A stretch of 5,939 nucleotides of DNA, taken from positions 1-5,939 of the forward strand of contig CALGIK010000020.1 in NCBI GenBank assembly GCA_937915515.1, given 5' to 3'. Shown here piece by piece: positions 1 to 4,846 of this stretch. Made by a program: the position numbers and the translations under genes. Source of the stretch: an uncultured Clostridia bacterium. GTDB lineage: Bacteria; Bacillota; Clostridia; Christensenellales; CAG-314. How positions within the stretch are numbered: position 1 is the stretch's first letter; each line of letters opens with the position of its first letter. The notes beneath the pieces are model-generated. The model made no database searches and was not told the DNA's origin. It saw only the letters and a program-made list of their open reading frames with translations.

Positions 1-1250
1 TGCTCCTTAATAATTTCAACTATTTTATCTTGTTCGGCAGATATTACATCGCCGCTTTTCATATCTTTTATAGAAAATATTCCCGATTCCAACTCATTGC
101 CGCCTACAGTTATACAAAATCGTGCATTTTGCTTATCAGCATATTTAAATTGAGCTTTTAGGCTTCTAAATAACTGGTCATAATCTGCCGATATATCAGC
201 AGAACGCAACTTTCTGGTAAGCTTAATAGCAACTTCAGCAGGAACTTCAGAAGTTACCGCCACAAAAACATCAAGAATGTTCTTGTCTTCAATTTTTACA
301 CCGCTATTTTCTAAGGCAATAAGCAATCTTTCAATTCCTATTGCAAAGCCAACAGCAGGCATGGATTTGCCGCCCAAAGACTCTATGAGATTATCATATC
401 TTCCGCCGCCGCAAACAGTTTCTTGAGCTGATGTCTTGACAGAAGGTATAAACTCAAATACTGTCTTAGTATAATAATCAAGTCCTCTTACTAGCCTTGG
501 ATTAATATTATATTGTATATTATTGAAATCAAGTATTCTTTTCAGATGTTCAAAATGCTCTTTATTCTCACTGTCCAAAAAGTCCAAAGTCTTAGGCGCA
601 TTATTCATAACATCTTTGCATGATTCTTCTTTGCAGTCTAATGCCCTTAAGGGGTTTTTATTAATTCGGTCACGGCATACAGGACACAAGCTCATAGCAT
701 TGTCATTGAGATATTGTTTTAAAACCTCGCTGTGCCTTTTTCGGCATTCTCCGCTACCTATACTGTTGATATGGAGGTCAAGGCTTTTTATCCCTACCAA
801 GTTAAGAAAATCTTGTGCAAACATTATGGCTTCTGCATCGCTTTCAGCCCCGTTTGCTCCAAAAATCTCAACTCCTAATTGATGAAACTGTCTTAATCTG
901 CCAGCTTGAGGTCTTTCATAACGAAAAGCAGGTATAATATAATACATCTTGACAGGCATTGCTGAGCCTGACAATGACTCTATAAACGCTCTTACTACTC
1001 CCGCAGTGCCCTCAGGCTTTAGGGTAATTGAACGTCCGCCTTTATCCAAAAAGGTGTACATCTCTTTGTTGACAATATCGGTAGTCTCTCCCACTCCTCG
1101 CTCAAACAACTCTGTATGCTCAAAAACAGGAGTTCGTATTTCTTTTAGATTGTATCTTCCAGCTGTTTTACGGAAGATTTCTTCTATATATTGCCATTTG
1201 TAGCTCTCGTCAGGCAAAATATCCTTGGTGCCTTTTGGTATATTAATCAT
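1..1250 (-). CDS. hisS: Histidyl-tRNA synthetase, 3' end cut by window edge
   Basis: This gene encodes the cytoplasmic class II synthetase that charges tRNA-His with histidine using ATP. My translation from the ATG at 1250 gives 416 complete codons with no stop. The family is about 420 residues, so only a few C-terminal codons are missing. Visible landmarks are the N-terminal PKGTKDILPDE, TLKPEGTA at 76-83, motif 2 (FRYERPQAGRLRQFHQLG, from residue 109, with R110 and R113), the histidine-binding GGGRYDN at 281-287, and motif 3 GFAIGIERL at 301-309 with R308. The C-terminal anticodon-binding domain ends in FCITVGGNELESGIFSIKD. An insertion-domain cysteine set (C189, C192, C206, C211, around NPLRALDCK) could bind a metal. 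The start is fixed by the conserved N-terminus; the ATG at 1260 is out of frame and stops at once. No Shine-Dalgarno is present, see the promoter entry. It is divergent from oadG. Confidence 0.97.
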   Translation of the reverse strand, partial: MINIPKGTKDILPDESYKWQYIEEIFRKTAGRYNLKEIRTPVFEHTELFERGVGETTDIVNKEMYTFLDKGGRSITLKPEGTAGVVRAFIESLSGSAMPVKMYYIIPAFRYERPQAGRLRQFHQLGVEIFGANGAESDAEAIMFAQDFLNLVGIKSLDLHINSIGSGECRKRHSEVLKQYLNDNAMSLCPVCRDRINKNPLRALDCKEESCKDVMNNAPKTLDFLDSENKEHFEHLKRILDFNNIQYNINPRLVRGLDYYTKTVFEFIPSVKTSAQETVCGGGRYDNLIESLGGKSMPAVGFAIGIERLLIALENSGVKIEDKNILDVFVAVTSEVPAEVAIKLTRKLRSADISADYDQLFRSLKAQFKYADKQNARFCITVGGNELESGIFSIKDMKSGDVISAEQDKIVEIIKE

Positions 1251-1258
1251 AATAATTC

Positions 1259-1288
1259 ATTATAAGACAAGCCCTTGAAAGAAGTCAA
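1259..1288 (-). promoter_or_regulatory. hisS promoter, giving a probably leaderless mRNA
   Basis: On the minus strand, TTGACT (1288-1283) is separated by 18 bases from TATAAT (1264-1259), a near-consensus sigma-A promoter. Only eight bases (GAATTATT) lie between the -10 box and the ATG at 1250. A normal start 6-8 bases after the -10 box would therefore fall on or just before the ATG. The only purine-rich stretch (AAGGGC) lies inside the promoter spacer and could not be transcribed. There is no room for a T-box leader, which many Bacillota synthetase genes carry. Confidence 0.75.
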
Positions 1289-1357
1289 GCATCCTAATAT
1301 TTGGTAATTTCAAAAACAAATCACATAATTTATATAAATCAAAAAGTTTTAAAATAT

Positions 1358-1386
1358 TTGACAAAAAAGCTTATTTTATATATCAT
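1358..1386 (+). promoter_or_regulatory. Promoter of the oadG-oadB operon
   Basis: A perfect -35 hexamer TTGACA (1358-1363) is followed, after exactly 17 bases, by TATCAT (1381-1386), one mismatch from the -10 consensus. Transcription would begin near 1393 and leave about 110 nt of 5' leader before oadG. The surrounding sequence is very AT-rich, so single AT-rich hexamers prove little, but the TTGACA match at ideal spacing is convincing. Confidence 0.75.
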
Positions 1387-1453
1387 TTAAACAAATTATA
1401 TATTTATTGCATTCGGTTGGCAGAAAAAAATTCTGTTTCAAGATTGGCTTTTG

Positions 1454-1490
1454 GGGTGGGAAGCATTATGCTCCCGCCCTTATTATATTT
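1454..1490 (+). promoter_or_regulatory. Terminator-like hairpin in the oadG leader
   Basis: GGGTGGGAAGCA (1454-1465) pairs with TGCTCCCGCCC (1469-1479). This gives about 11 pairs, including one G-T and with one bulged A, around the loop TTA. A T-rich run (TTATTATATTTTTAT) follows directly and reaches the ribosome binding site at 1495-1500. A smaller hairpin, CAGAA/TTCTG (1421-1435), lies upstream. The arrangement fits a transcription attenuator, or a structure controlling access to the oadG start. I could not match the leader to a known riboswitch class. The T-run is broken by As, so termination may be partial. Confidence 0.45.
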
Positions 1491-1504
1491 TTATGGAGGT
1501 TTAT

Positions 1505-1801
1505 ATGAGTTTTTGGGAAAGCGTACTAACGGCTTTGTTTTGCTTTGGAATGGTTATTATAGTGCTTGCTATATTATATTTTTTGATAAAGCTATTTTCT
1601 TTGATAATTAATAATATTAAAAGACCTAATTTTAAAAGGATTTTTAAAAAGAAAAAAGACGATAAAACTAAAAACAGCCAAATACAACAATCAAATATAA
1701 GCAATAAAAACAATCCCATATATACAACAGTTATAGATGAACAAGGAGCTAAAAAGGTTTTTCGCTTGGCTTCAATCAAATCGCTTGAGGAGGAAAAATA
1801 A
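1505..1801 (+). CDS. oadG: Na+-pump decarboxylase gamma subunit (OadG-like)
   Basis: This is a small membrane protein of 98 residues. It has one N-terminal transmembrane helix (about residues 8-34), a Lys/Asn/Gln-rich hydrophilic linker (about 38-70), and a short C-terminal segment IYTTVIDEQGAKKVFRLASI. In this family the gamma subunit anchors the complex and joins the carboxyltransferase alpha subunit to membrane subunit beta. The ATG at 1505 follows GGAGGT (1495-1500). The frame is open from further upstream, but those codons lack a ribosome binding site and overlap the leader hairpin. Its stop overlaps the oadB start (TAATG), implying translational coupling. The protein has no histidine, unlike the Klebsiella OadG whose C-terminal histidines bind Zn. 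The family call rests on topology, tail and position beside oadB, because OadG sequences diverge greatly. Confidence 0.8.
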   Translation: MSFWESVLTALFCFGMVIIVLAILYFLIKLFSLIINNIKRPNFKRIFKKKKDDKTKNSQIQQSNISNKNNPIYTTVIDEQGAKKVFRLASIKSLEEEK

Positions 1802-2934
1802 TGATTATAGATGCTATCATAAAATTATGGAAAGAATCGGGGTTTGCCAATATTACTTGGCAGGAATCAGTTATGATACTGATTGCCTTTGTTTTATTGT
1901 TTCTTGCCATAGTCAAAAAATTTGAACCTATGTTGCTTATAACCATAGCCTTTGGAATGCTGCTTGCCAATCTTCCCAAAACAGGATTAATGAAAGAAGC
2001 AATAGGAGATGAAAACGGTGGATTGTTATATTATCTATATTTGGGTGTAAAAAAAGGAATCTATCCTTCTTTGATATTTTTGGGTATCGGGGCTATGACT
2101 GATTTTGGTCCCTTGATTTCTCGTCCATCTAATCTTTTTTTGGGTGCAGGAGCACAGTTTGGAATTAGCGTTGCATTTGTCGTTGCTATTGCTTTGGGCT
2201 TTTCAGCGGCAGAAGCGGCTTCTATAGCTATCATCGGAGGAGCTGATGGTCCTACTGCAATATATCTCACAACAGCACTTGCACCCCATCTTTTGCCTGC
2301 AATTGCCATTGCGGCTTACTCGTATATGGCGCTTATACCAATGATTCAACCGCCTATTATGAGGCTTTTAACCACCAAAAAAGAGCGTGAAATTGTAATG
2401 AAAGAGCCTCGTCAAGTTTCTAAAGCTGAAAAGATTTGTTTTCCTATAATAGTAACAGTATTATGCGTTTTGTTTTTGCCTACTGTTGCTCCATTAATCG
2501 GTATGCTTATGCTTGGTAATTTGTTTAGAGAATCGGGCGTGGTAGAAAGATTGTCATCTACCGCTCAAAACGCTCTTATTAATATAGTTACCATATTTTT
2601 GGGATTGACAGTAGGAGCAACCGCTGTAGGAGAAACATTTTTAAGACCTGAAACTATAAAAATTATTCTTCTTGGATTATTTGCTTTTGTATTTAGTACT
2701 GTGGGCGGTCTGTTGTTTGGAAAATTGATGAGCATAATAACCAAAGGTAAAATCAATCCCCTTATCGGTTCTGCCGGAGTTTCAGCAGTGCCTATGGCAG
2801 CAAGAGTGTCCCAAATTGAGGGTCAAAAAGCTAACAGCAATAATTATCTATTGATGCATGCTATGGGTCCTAATGTAGCAGGTGTTATAGGCTCTGCTGT
2901 AGCAGCGGGAATACTTCTAGCCTTATTTGGATAA
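1801..2934 (+). CDS. oadB: Na+-transporting decarboxylase beta subunit (OadB/MmdB/GcdB family)
   Basis: This is a 377-residue polytopic membrane protein. The beta subunit decarboxylates carboxybiotin and couples this to Na+ export. Every residue I recall as essential in Klebsiella OadB is present at a constant offset of 54: D149 in IIGGADGPTAIYL (D203), Y175 (Y229), and N319, G323, S328 and R335 in NPLIGSAGVSAVPMAAR (N373, G377, S382, R389). The length matches the short form seen in methylmalonyl-CoA and glutaconyl-CoA decarboxylases rather than the roughly 433-residue enterobacterial form. The ATG at 1801 follows GAGGAGG (1787-1793) and overlaps the oadG stop by one base. Translation ends at tandem TAATAA, followed by a terminator. 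No carboxyltransferase alpha subunit or biotin carrier is encoded in the window, so the acid decarboxylated (oxaloacetate, methylmalonyl-CoA or glutaconyl-CoA) cannot be told. Confidence 0.95.
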   Translation: MIIDAIIKLWKESGFANITWQESVMILIAFVLLFLAIVKKFEPMLLITIAFGMLLANLPKTGLMKEAIGDENGGLLYYLYLGVKKGIYPSLIFLGIGAMTDFGPLISRPSNLFLGAGAQFGISVAFVVAIALGFSAAEAASIAIIGGADGPTAIYLTTALAPHLLPAIAIAAYSYMALIPMIQPPIMRLLTTKKEREIVMKEPRQVSKAEKICFPIIVTVLCVLFLPTVAPLIGMLMLGNLFRESGVVERLSSTAQNALINIVTIFLGLTVGATAVGETFLRPETIKIILLGLFAFVFSTVGGLLFGKLMSIITKGKINPLIGSAGVSAVPMAARVSQIEGQKANSNNYLLMHAMGPNVAGVIGSAVAAGILLALFG

Positions 2935-2961
2935 TAAGTTAAAACTGATTAAAAATAAATC

Positions 2962-2997
2962 ATACCCACATTAAATTGCTTAGTGTGGGTATTTTTT
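2962..2997 (+). terminator. Intrinsic terminator of the oadG-oadB operon
   Basis: ATACCCACA (2962-2970) pairs perfectly with TGTGGGTAT (2984-2992). Three further inner pairs, one of them G-T, extend the stem to about 12 bp around a 7-nt loop. T-rich sequence (TATTTTTTATTTTT) follows immediately. It lies 28 bases after the oadB stop, so the operon ends here and contains only two genes. The spacer from 2998 to the next promoter at 3150 is AT-rich and I see no feature in it. Confidence 0.9.
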
Positions 2998-3149
2998 ATT
3001 TTTGATTTATTAGGTTGTTTTTATTGAAAAAATTTTGATAATATGTTTTAATATGTACTGAACAAAATAGGTCTGTTTTTTGCTTTTGATGTTTATAAAA
3101 ATTGGTAAAAAATATACATAAATTATTTCAAATATTTTTTATCAAACAC

Positions 3150-3179
3150 TTGACCGAAACACCCTAAATGTTCTATAAT
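3150..3179 (+). promoter_or_regulatory. Promoter of the tRNA-Ala/tRNA-Ile pair
   Basis: TTGACC (3150-3155) is followed after 18 bases by a perfect TATAAT (3174-3179). The start site would be near 3186, about 30 bases before tRNA-Ala. Both tRNAs would then be made as one precursor ending at the hairpin at 3418-3448. Confidence 0.8.
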
Positions 3180-3200
3180 ACATAACAGTCGCTTTTGAAC

Positions 3201-3307
3201 GACACCTTTTTTTTGGGGGTATAGCTCAGTTGGTAGAGCACCTGCCTTGCAAGCAGGGGGTCAGCGGTTCGAATCCGCTTACCTCCACCAGTTTAAACAA
3301 AGGTGTC
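3201..3307 (+). repeat. 9-bp inverted repeat enclosing tRNA-Ala
   Basis: GACACCTTT (3201-3209) and its exact reverse complement AAAGGTGTC (3299-3307) bracket the tRNA-Ala gene. The left arm is 6 bases before the mature 5' end and the right arm is 9 bases after the CCA. Both arms lie inside the predicted transcript, so they could pair and loop out the tRNA, as processing stems do around stable RNAs. The exact symmetry is seen directly; the processing role is inferred. Confidence 0.5.
3215..3290 (+). tRNA. tRNA-Ala (anticodon TGC)
   Basis: This is a 76-nt cloverleaf. The acceptor GGGGGTA (3215-3221) pairs with TACCTCC and carries a G3-T70 wobble, the main alanine identity element. The D arm is GCTC/GAGC. 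The anticodon stem CCTGC/GCAGG holds the loop CTTGCAA, with anticodon TGC at 3248-3250. The T arm AGCGG/CCGCT holds TTCGAAT. The CCA end is encoded. It is transcribed with the tRNA-Ile that starts 38 bases later. No 16S or 23S rRNA adjoins it. Confidence 0.98.
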
Positions 3308-3328
3308 ATATAAGCAGACTTTACACGC

Positions 3329-3405
3329 AGGAACATAGCTCAGCTGGTTAGAGCACCACCCTGATAAGGTGGGGGTCGGTGGTTCGAGTCCACTTGTTCC
3401 TACCA
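3329..3405 (+). tRNA. tRNA-Ile (anticodon GAT)
   Basis: This is a 77-nt cloverleaf. The acceptor AGGAACA (3329-3335) pairs perfectly with TGTTCCT (3395-3401). The D arm is GCTC/GAGC. The anticodon stem CCACC/GGTGG holds the loop CTGATAA, with anticodon GAT at 3363-3365. The T arm GGTGG/CCACT (one G-T pair) holds TTCGAGT, followed by A73 and an encoded CCA. It is the second gene of the Ala-Ile pair, and the terminator follows 13 bases later. Confidence 0.98.
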
Positions 3406-3417
3406 TCAAGACACATC

Positions 3418-3448
3418 AAAAAGGAGCGTATGTATACGCCCCTTTTTT
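3418..3448 (+). terminator. Terminator of the tRNA pair, probably bidirectional
   Basis: AAAAAGGAGCGTA (3418-3430) pairs with TACGCCCC followed by six Ts (3435-3448) around the loop TGTA. There is one A-C mismatch in the GC-rich part. The A run on the left mirrors the T run on the right, so the same hairpin could stop plus-strand tRNA transcription and minus-strand transcription leaving the GH43 gene, whose stop is at 3510. Confidence 0.85.
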
Positions 3449-3509
3449 ACTATCTTCTATGGTGTTTTTAACTCTTTTTCACTATATAATATTGTGTTTT
3501 GAACTTGCT

Positions 3510-4508
3510 TTATCTCTTTTCTTTTATTTTTATTAATAAACCCTTTTTGTTCAATTGCTCTATCCGCACAAGTGGATTTGAACATCCCTTATTCAACTTA
3601 CCCCCATTGACCTCCAACGTCCTTATTCTTGCCGTGCGGTTATCCTCACCGGTCTTGATGTCGATGTCGCGCGCATGGTAAACAATGTAACGCTTGTCCC
3701 CGGCGGTGATTATGCTGTTGTGACCCGTGCCCTCTTCGTCCGCACTCTTGGACAGTAGCGGCGCGTAAGTCAGTTCGTCGGGGTACTTTTTGAATTTGAC
3801 TTTCGTCAGGTCGTCATCTGCACTCCCTTTTGCCGTAGCGTAGCCGATATAATACTCCGGCTTTTGATAGCAGTTGCCGCTGTACATCAAAAAGTGTGTA
3901 CCGTCCGCAAAGAAGTAAAACGCGCCCTCGACGGTATGCCAATGCTGCCCCGCCTTAAAGCGGTTGCGCTGAAAAATCTCCTCATTAAGCGTGGGAACAA
4001 CCGCGGCAACGGGCTTTCTCGCAACTGAAAAAGAGGTGGGCATCCTGTCTACAGCTATGTAAGTACCCGCCCGCGCCGCGTCATAATCGTTCAATGAATA
4101 AAACAAAAAACGCTCCCCCGCCCCGTTCTTTACAACGTGTGCGTCAATGGAAAACGGTGGCAACAGATCACACACATACTCAAACTTGCCAAGCGGGTCG
4201 GCTGACACGGCAACTTTTAGCCTCTGCATATGCACGTCATCAGTATCCGTAGACATGGACGAGTAATACATGTAATATTTCTCGTCATCCTCAACCACAC
4301 AAGGCGCCCAGTATTCCTTTTGCCCCGTCACACTTAATGCCGTACCGCGATAGATAAAATCGGACAAGTCCTCAGATTCGTATACTGCAACGCCCTCAGC
4401 TCCAGTTGCGTATAAATAATACTTACCGCGCGAAAAAATCACGTACGGATCGGGCTGCCCCGCAGGCGCGCCTATTGTCAGTGTTACAAGTCTTCTTCCT
4501 TCGTTCAT
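3510..4508 (-). CDS. Glycoside hydrolase family 43 enzyme, probably intracellular
   Basis: The 332-residue protein fits the five-bladed propeller of GH43, whose members remove arabinose, xylose or related units from plant polysaccharides. Expected catalytic residues are visible (numbering from the ATG at 4508): base D20 in GQPDPYV, pKa-modulating D122 in SIDAHVV, acid E194 in HTVEGAFYF, and H263 in GTGHNSII. Propeller repeats include KYYLYATG, KYYMYYS and RYIVYHARD. No signal peptide is seen, so it likely acts on imported oligosaccharides. The ATG at 4508 is preferred because AAGGA (4521-4517) lies 8 bases before it; a TTG at 4514 is too close to that site. The substrate cannot be read from sequence. 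Family resemblance ends near KTGEDNRTARIRTLEVNGGK. The last roughly 28 residues, ending LLIKIKEKR, are Lys/Ile-rich and AT-rich, and may be read-through past a junction. Confidence 0.88.
   Translation of the reverse strand: MNEGRRLVTLTIGAPAGQPDPYVIFSRGKYYLYATGAEGVAVYESEDLSDFIYRGTALSVTGQKEYWAPCVVEDDEKYYMYYSSMSTDTDDVHMQRLKVAVSADPLGKFEYVCDLLPPFSIDAHVVKNGAGERFLFYSLNDYDAARAGTYIAVDRMPTSFSVARKPVAAVVPTLNEEIFQRNRFKAGQHWHTVEGAFYFFADGTHFLMYSGNCYQKPEYYIGYATAKGSADDDLTKVKFKKYPDELTYAPLLSKSADEEGTGHNSIITAGDKRYIVYHARDIDIKTGEDNRTARIRTLEVNGGKLNKGCSNPLVRIEQLNKKGLLIKIKEKR
3545..3605. other. Base-composition junction between AT-rich and GC-richer DNA
   Basis: Left of here rows counted by hand are near one-third GC (row 1-60: 21 of 60; row 1861-1920: 20 of 60). 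Right of here they are higher (row 3601-3660: 33 of 60; row 4381-4440: 26 of 60; row 5581-5640: 25 of 60). The change is abrupt and lies inside the last codons of the GH43 gene. It could be a transfer junction, a deletion scar or an assembly join. Confidence 0.6.
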
Positions 4509-4629
4509 CGTCAATATCCTTACTAATATTTTTTAAACTTTGTTGTACATAAAACGGCAAACGCAGCCATAAGTACGGGCAAAACCGCGCCCGCGCAATT
4601 AACGCGACAAGACAAATCCTAAGATTAAA

Positions 4630-4683
4630 TTCGCGTCTTTCCATAGCAATACCAATTTCGCGTCTTTCCATAGCAATACCAAT
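4630..4683. repeat. Exact 27-bp tandem duplication
   Basis: Bases 4630-4656 and 4657-4683 are identical, each starting TTCGCGTCTTTCC and ending AATACCAAT, with no spacer. There are only two copies, and the flanks do not continue the repeat. It lies in the GH43 upstream spacer. Perfect identity suggests a recent slippage or duplication event. Confidence 0.95.
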
Positions 4684-4702
4684 GAAGGCAAAAACTAACT
4701 TG

Positions 4703-4741
4703 CGTTTAGTAACCGTATTTAAACAGCGATTACGTTTAGTA
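4703..4741. promoter_or_regulatory. GTTTA/TAAAC element cluster, possible operator
   Basis: CGTTTAGTA occurs exactly at 4703-4711 and again at 4733-4741, 30 bases apart (about three helical turns). The inverse TAAAC lies between them at 4720-4724, so the three elements form two overlapping inverted pairs. A regulator binding upstream of the GH43 gene would explain this, but the elements are short and this is inference. Confidence 0.3.
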
Positions 4742-4749
4742 CAAATGAT

Positions 4750-4800
4750 AAAAACACAAAATACAGCACTCTGCCGCCGCTCAATTGCGGCGGCAGAGTG
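4750..4800 (-). terminator. Strong terminator after the modular CBM gene
   Basis: CACTCTGCCGCCGC (4767-4780) and GCGGCGGCAGAGTG (4787-4800) form a perfect 14-bp GC-rich stem with a 6-nt loop. Read on the minus strand, it lies 47 bases after the stop of the CBM gene and is followed by CTGTATTTTGTGTTTTT, so it should end that transcript. On the plus strand an A run follows, which is not a terminator. GH43 therefore probably has its own promoter. Confidence 0.82.
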
Positions 4801-4846
4801 AAAATCAATTTGGCTTAATACTAAAACAATTGCATTAATGTGTCCT

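Larger units (their letters stand above)
4509..4766 (-). other. Gene-free spacer upstream of the GH43 gene
   Basis: This stretch, up to the terminator hairpin, holds no convincing gene. The open minus-strand frame at 4423-4671 overlaps the GH43 start, reads arginine-rich low-complexity peptide and contains the 27-bp duplication twice. What can be seen is the tandem duplication (4630-4683), a GTTTA/TAAAC cluster (4703-4741), a small GC hairpin CGGGC/GCCCG (4576-4593), and the GH43 ribosome binding site AAGGA (4521-4517). The GH43 promoter should lie here, but I cannot pick out a good -35/-10 pair. Confidence 0.6.

Noticed and set aside
523..1203. Two plus-strand open frames (523-882 and 949-1203)
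   Set aside because: They lie opposite the well-supported hisS coding strand, lack ribosome binding sites and resemble no protein; they are shadows.
1251..1500. T-box leader for hisS in the divergent spacer
   Set aside because: No T-box-like GGTGGNACCGCG sequence is seen on the minus strand, and the best promoter leaves no transcribed leader.
1417..1611. Plus-strand frame starting in the oad leader, possible leader peptide
   Set aside because: It starts at a TTG without a ribosome binding site and overlaps oadG in another frame.
2061..2756. Minus-strand open frames inside oadB
   Set aside because: They are antisense to a strongly supported membrane protein and reflect its codon pattern.
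3188..3214. Small hairpin GTCG/CGAC followed by eight Ts just before tRNA-Ala, possible attenuator
   Set aside because: The stem has only four pairs and competes with the 9-bp stem around the tRNA; too weak to call a terminator.
4423..4671. 82-residue minus-strand open frame overlapping the GH43 start
   Set aside because: It has arginine-rich composition, contains the 27-bp duplication as repeated peptide, overlaps a well-supported gene and has no recognisable domain.
4630..4683. CRISPR array
   Set aside because: The two repeat copies are directly adjacent with no spacer, and no cas gene is visible.
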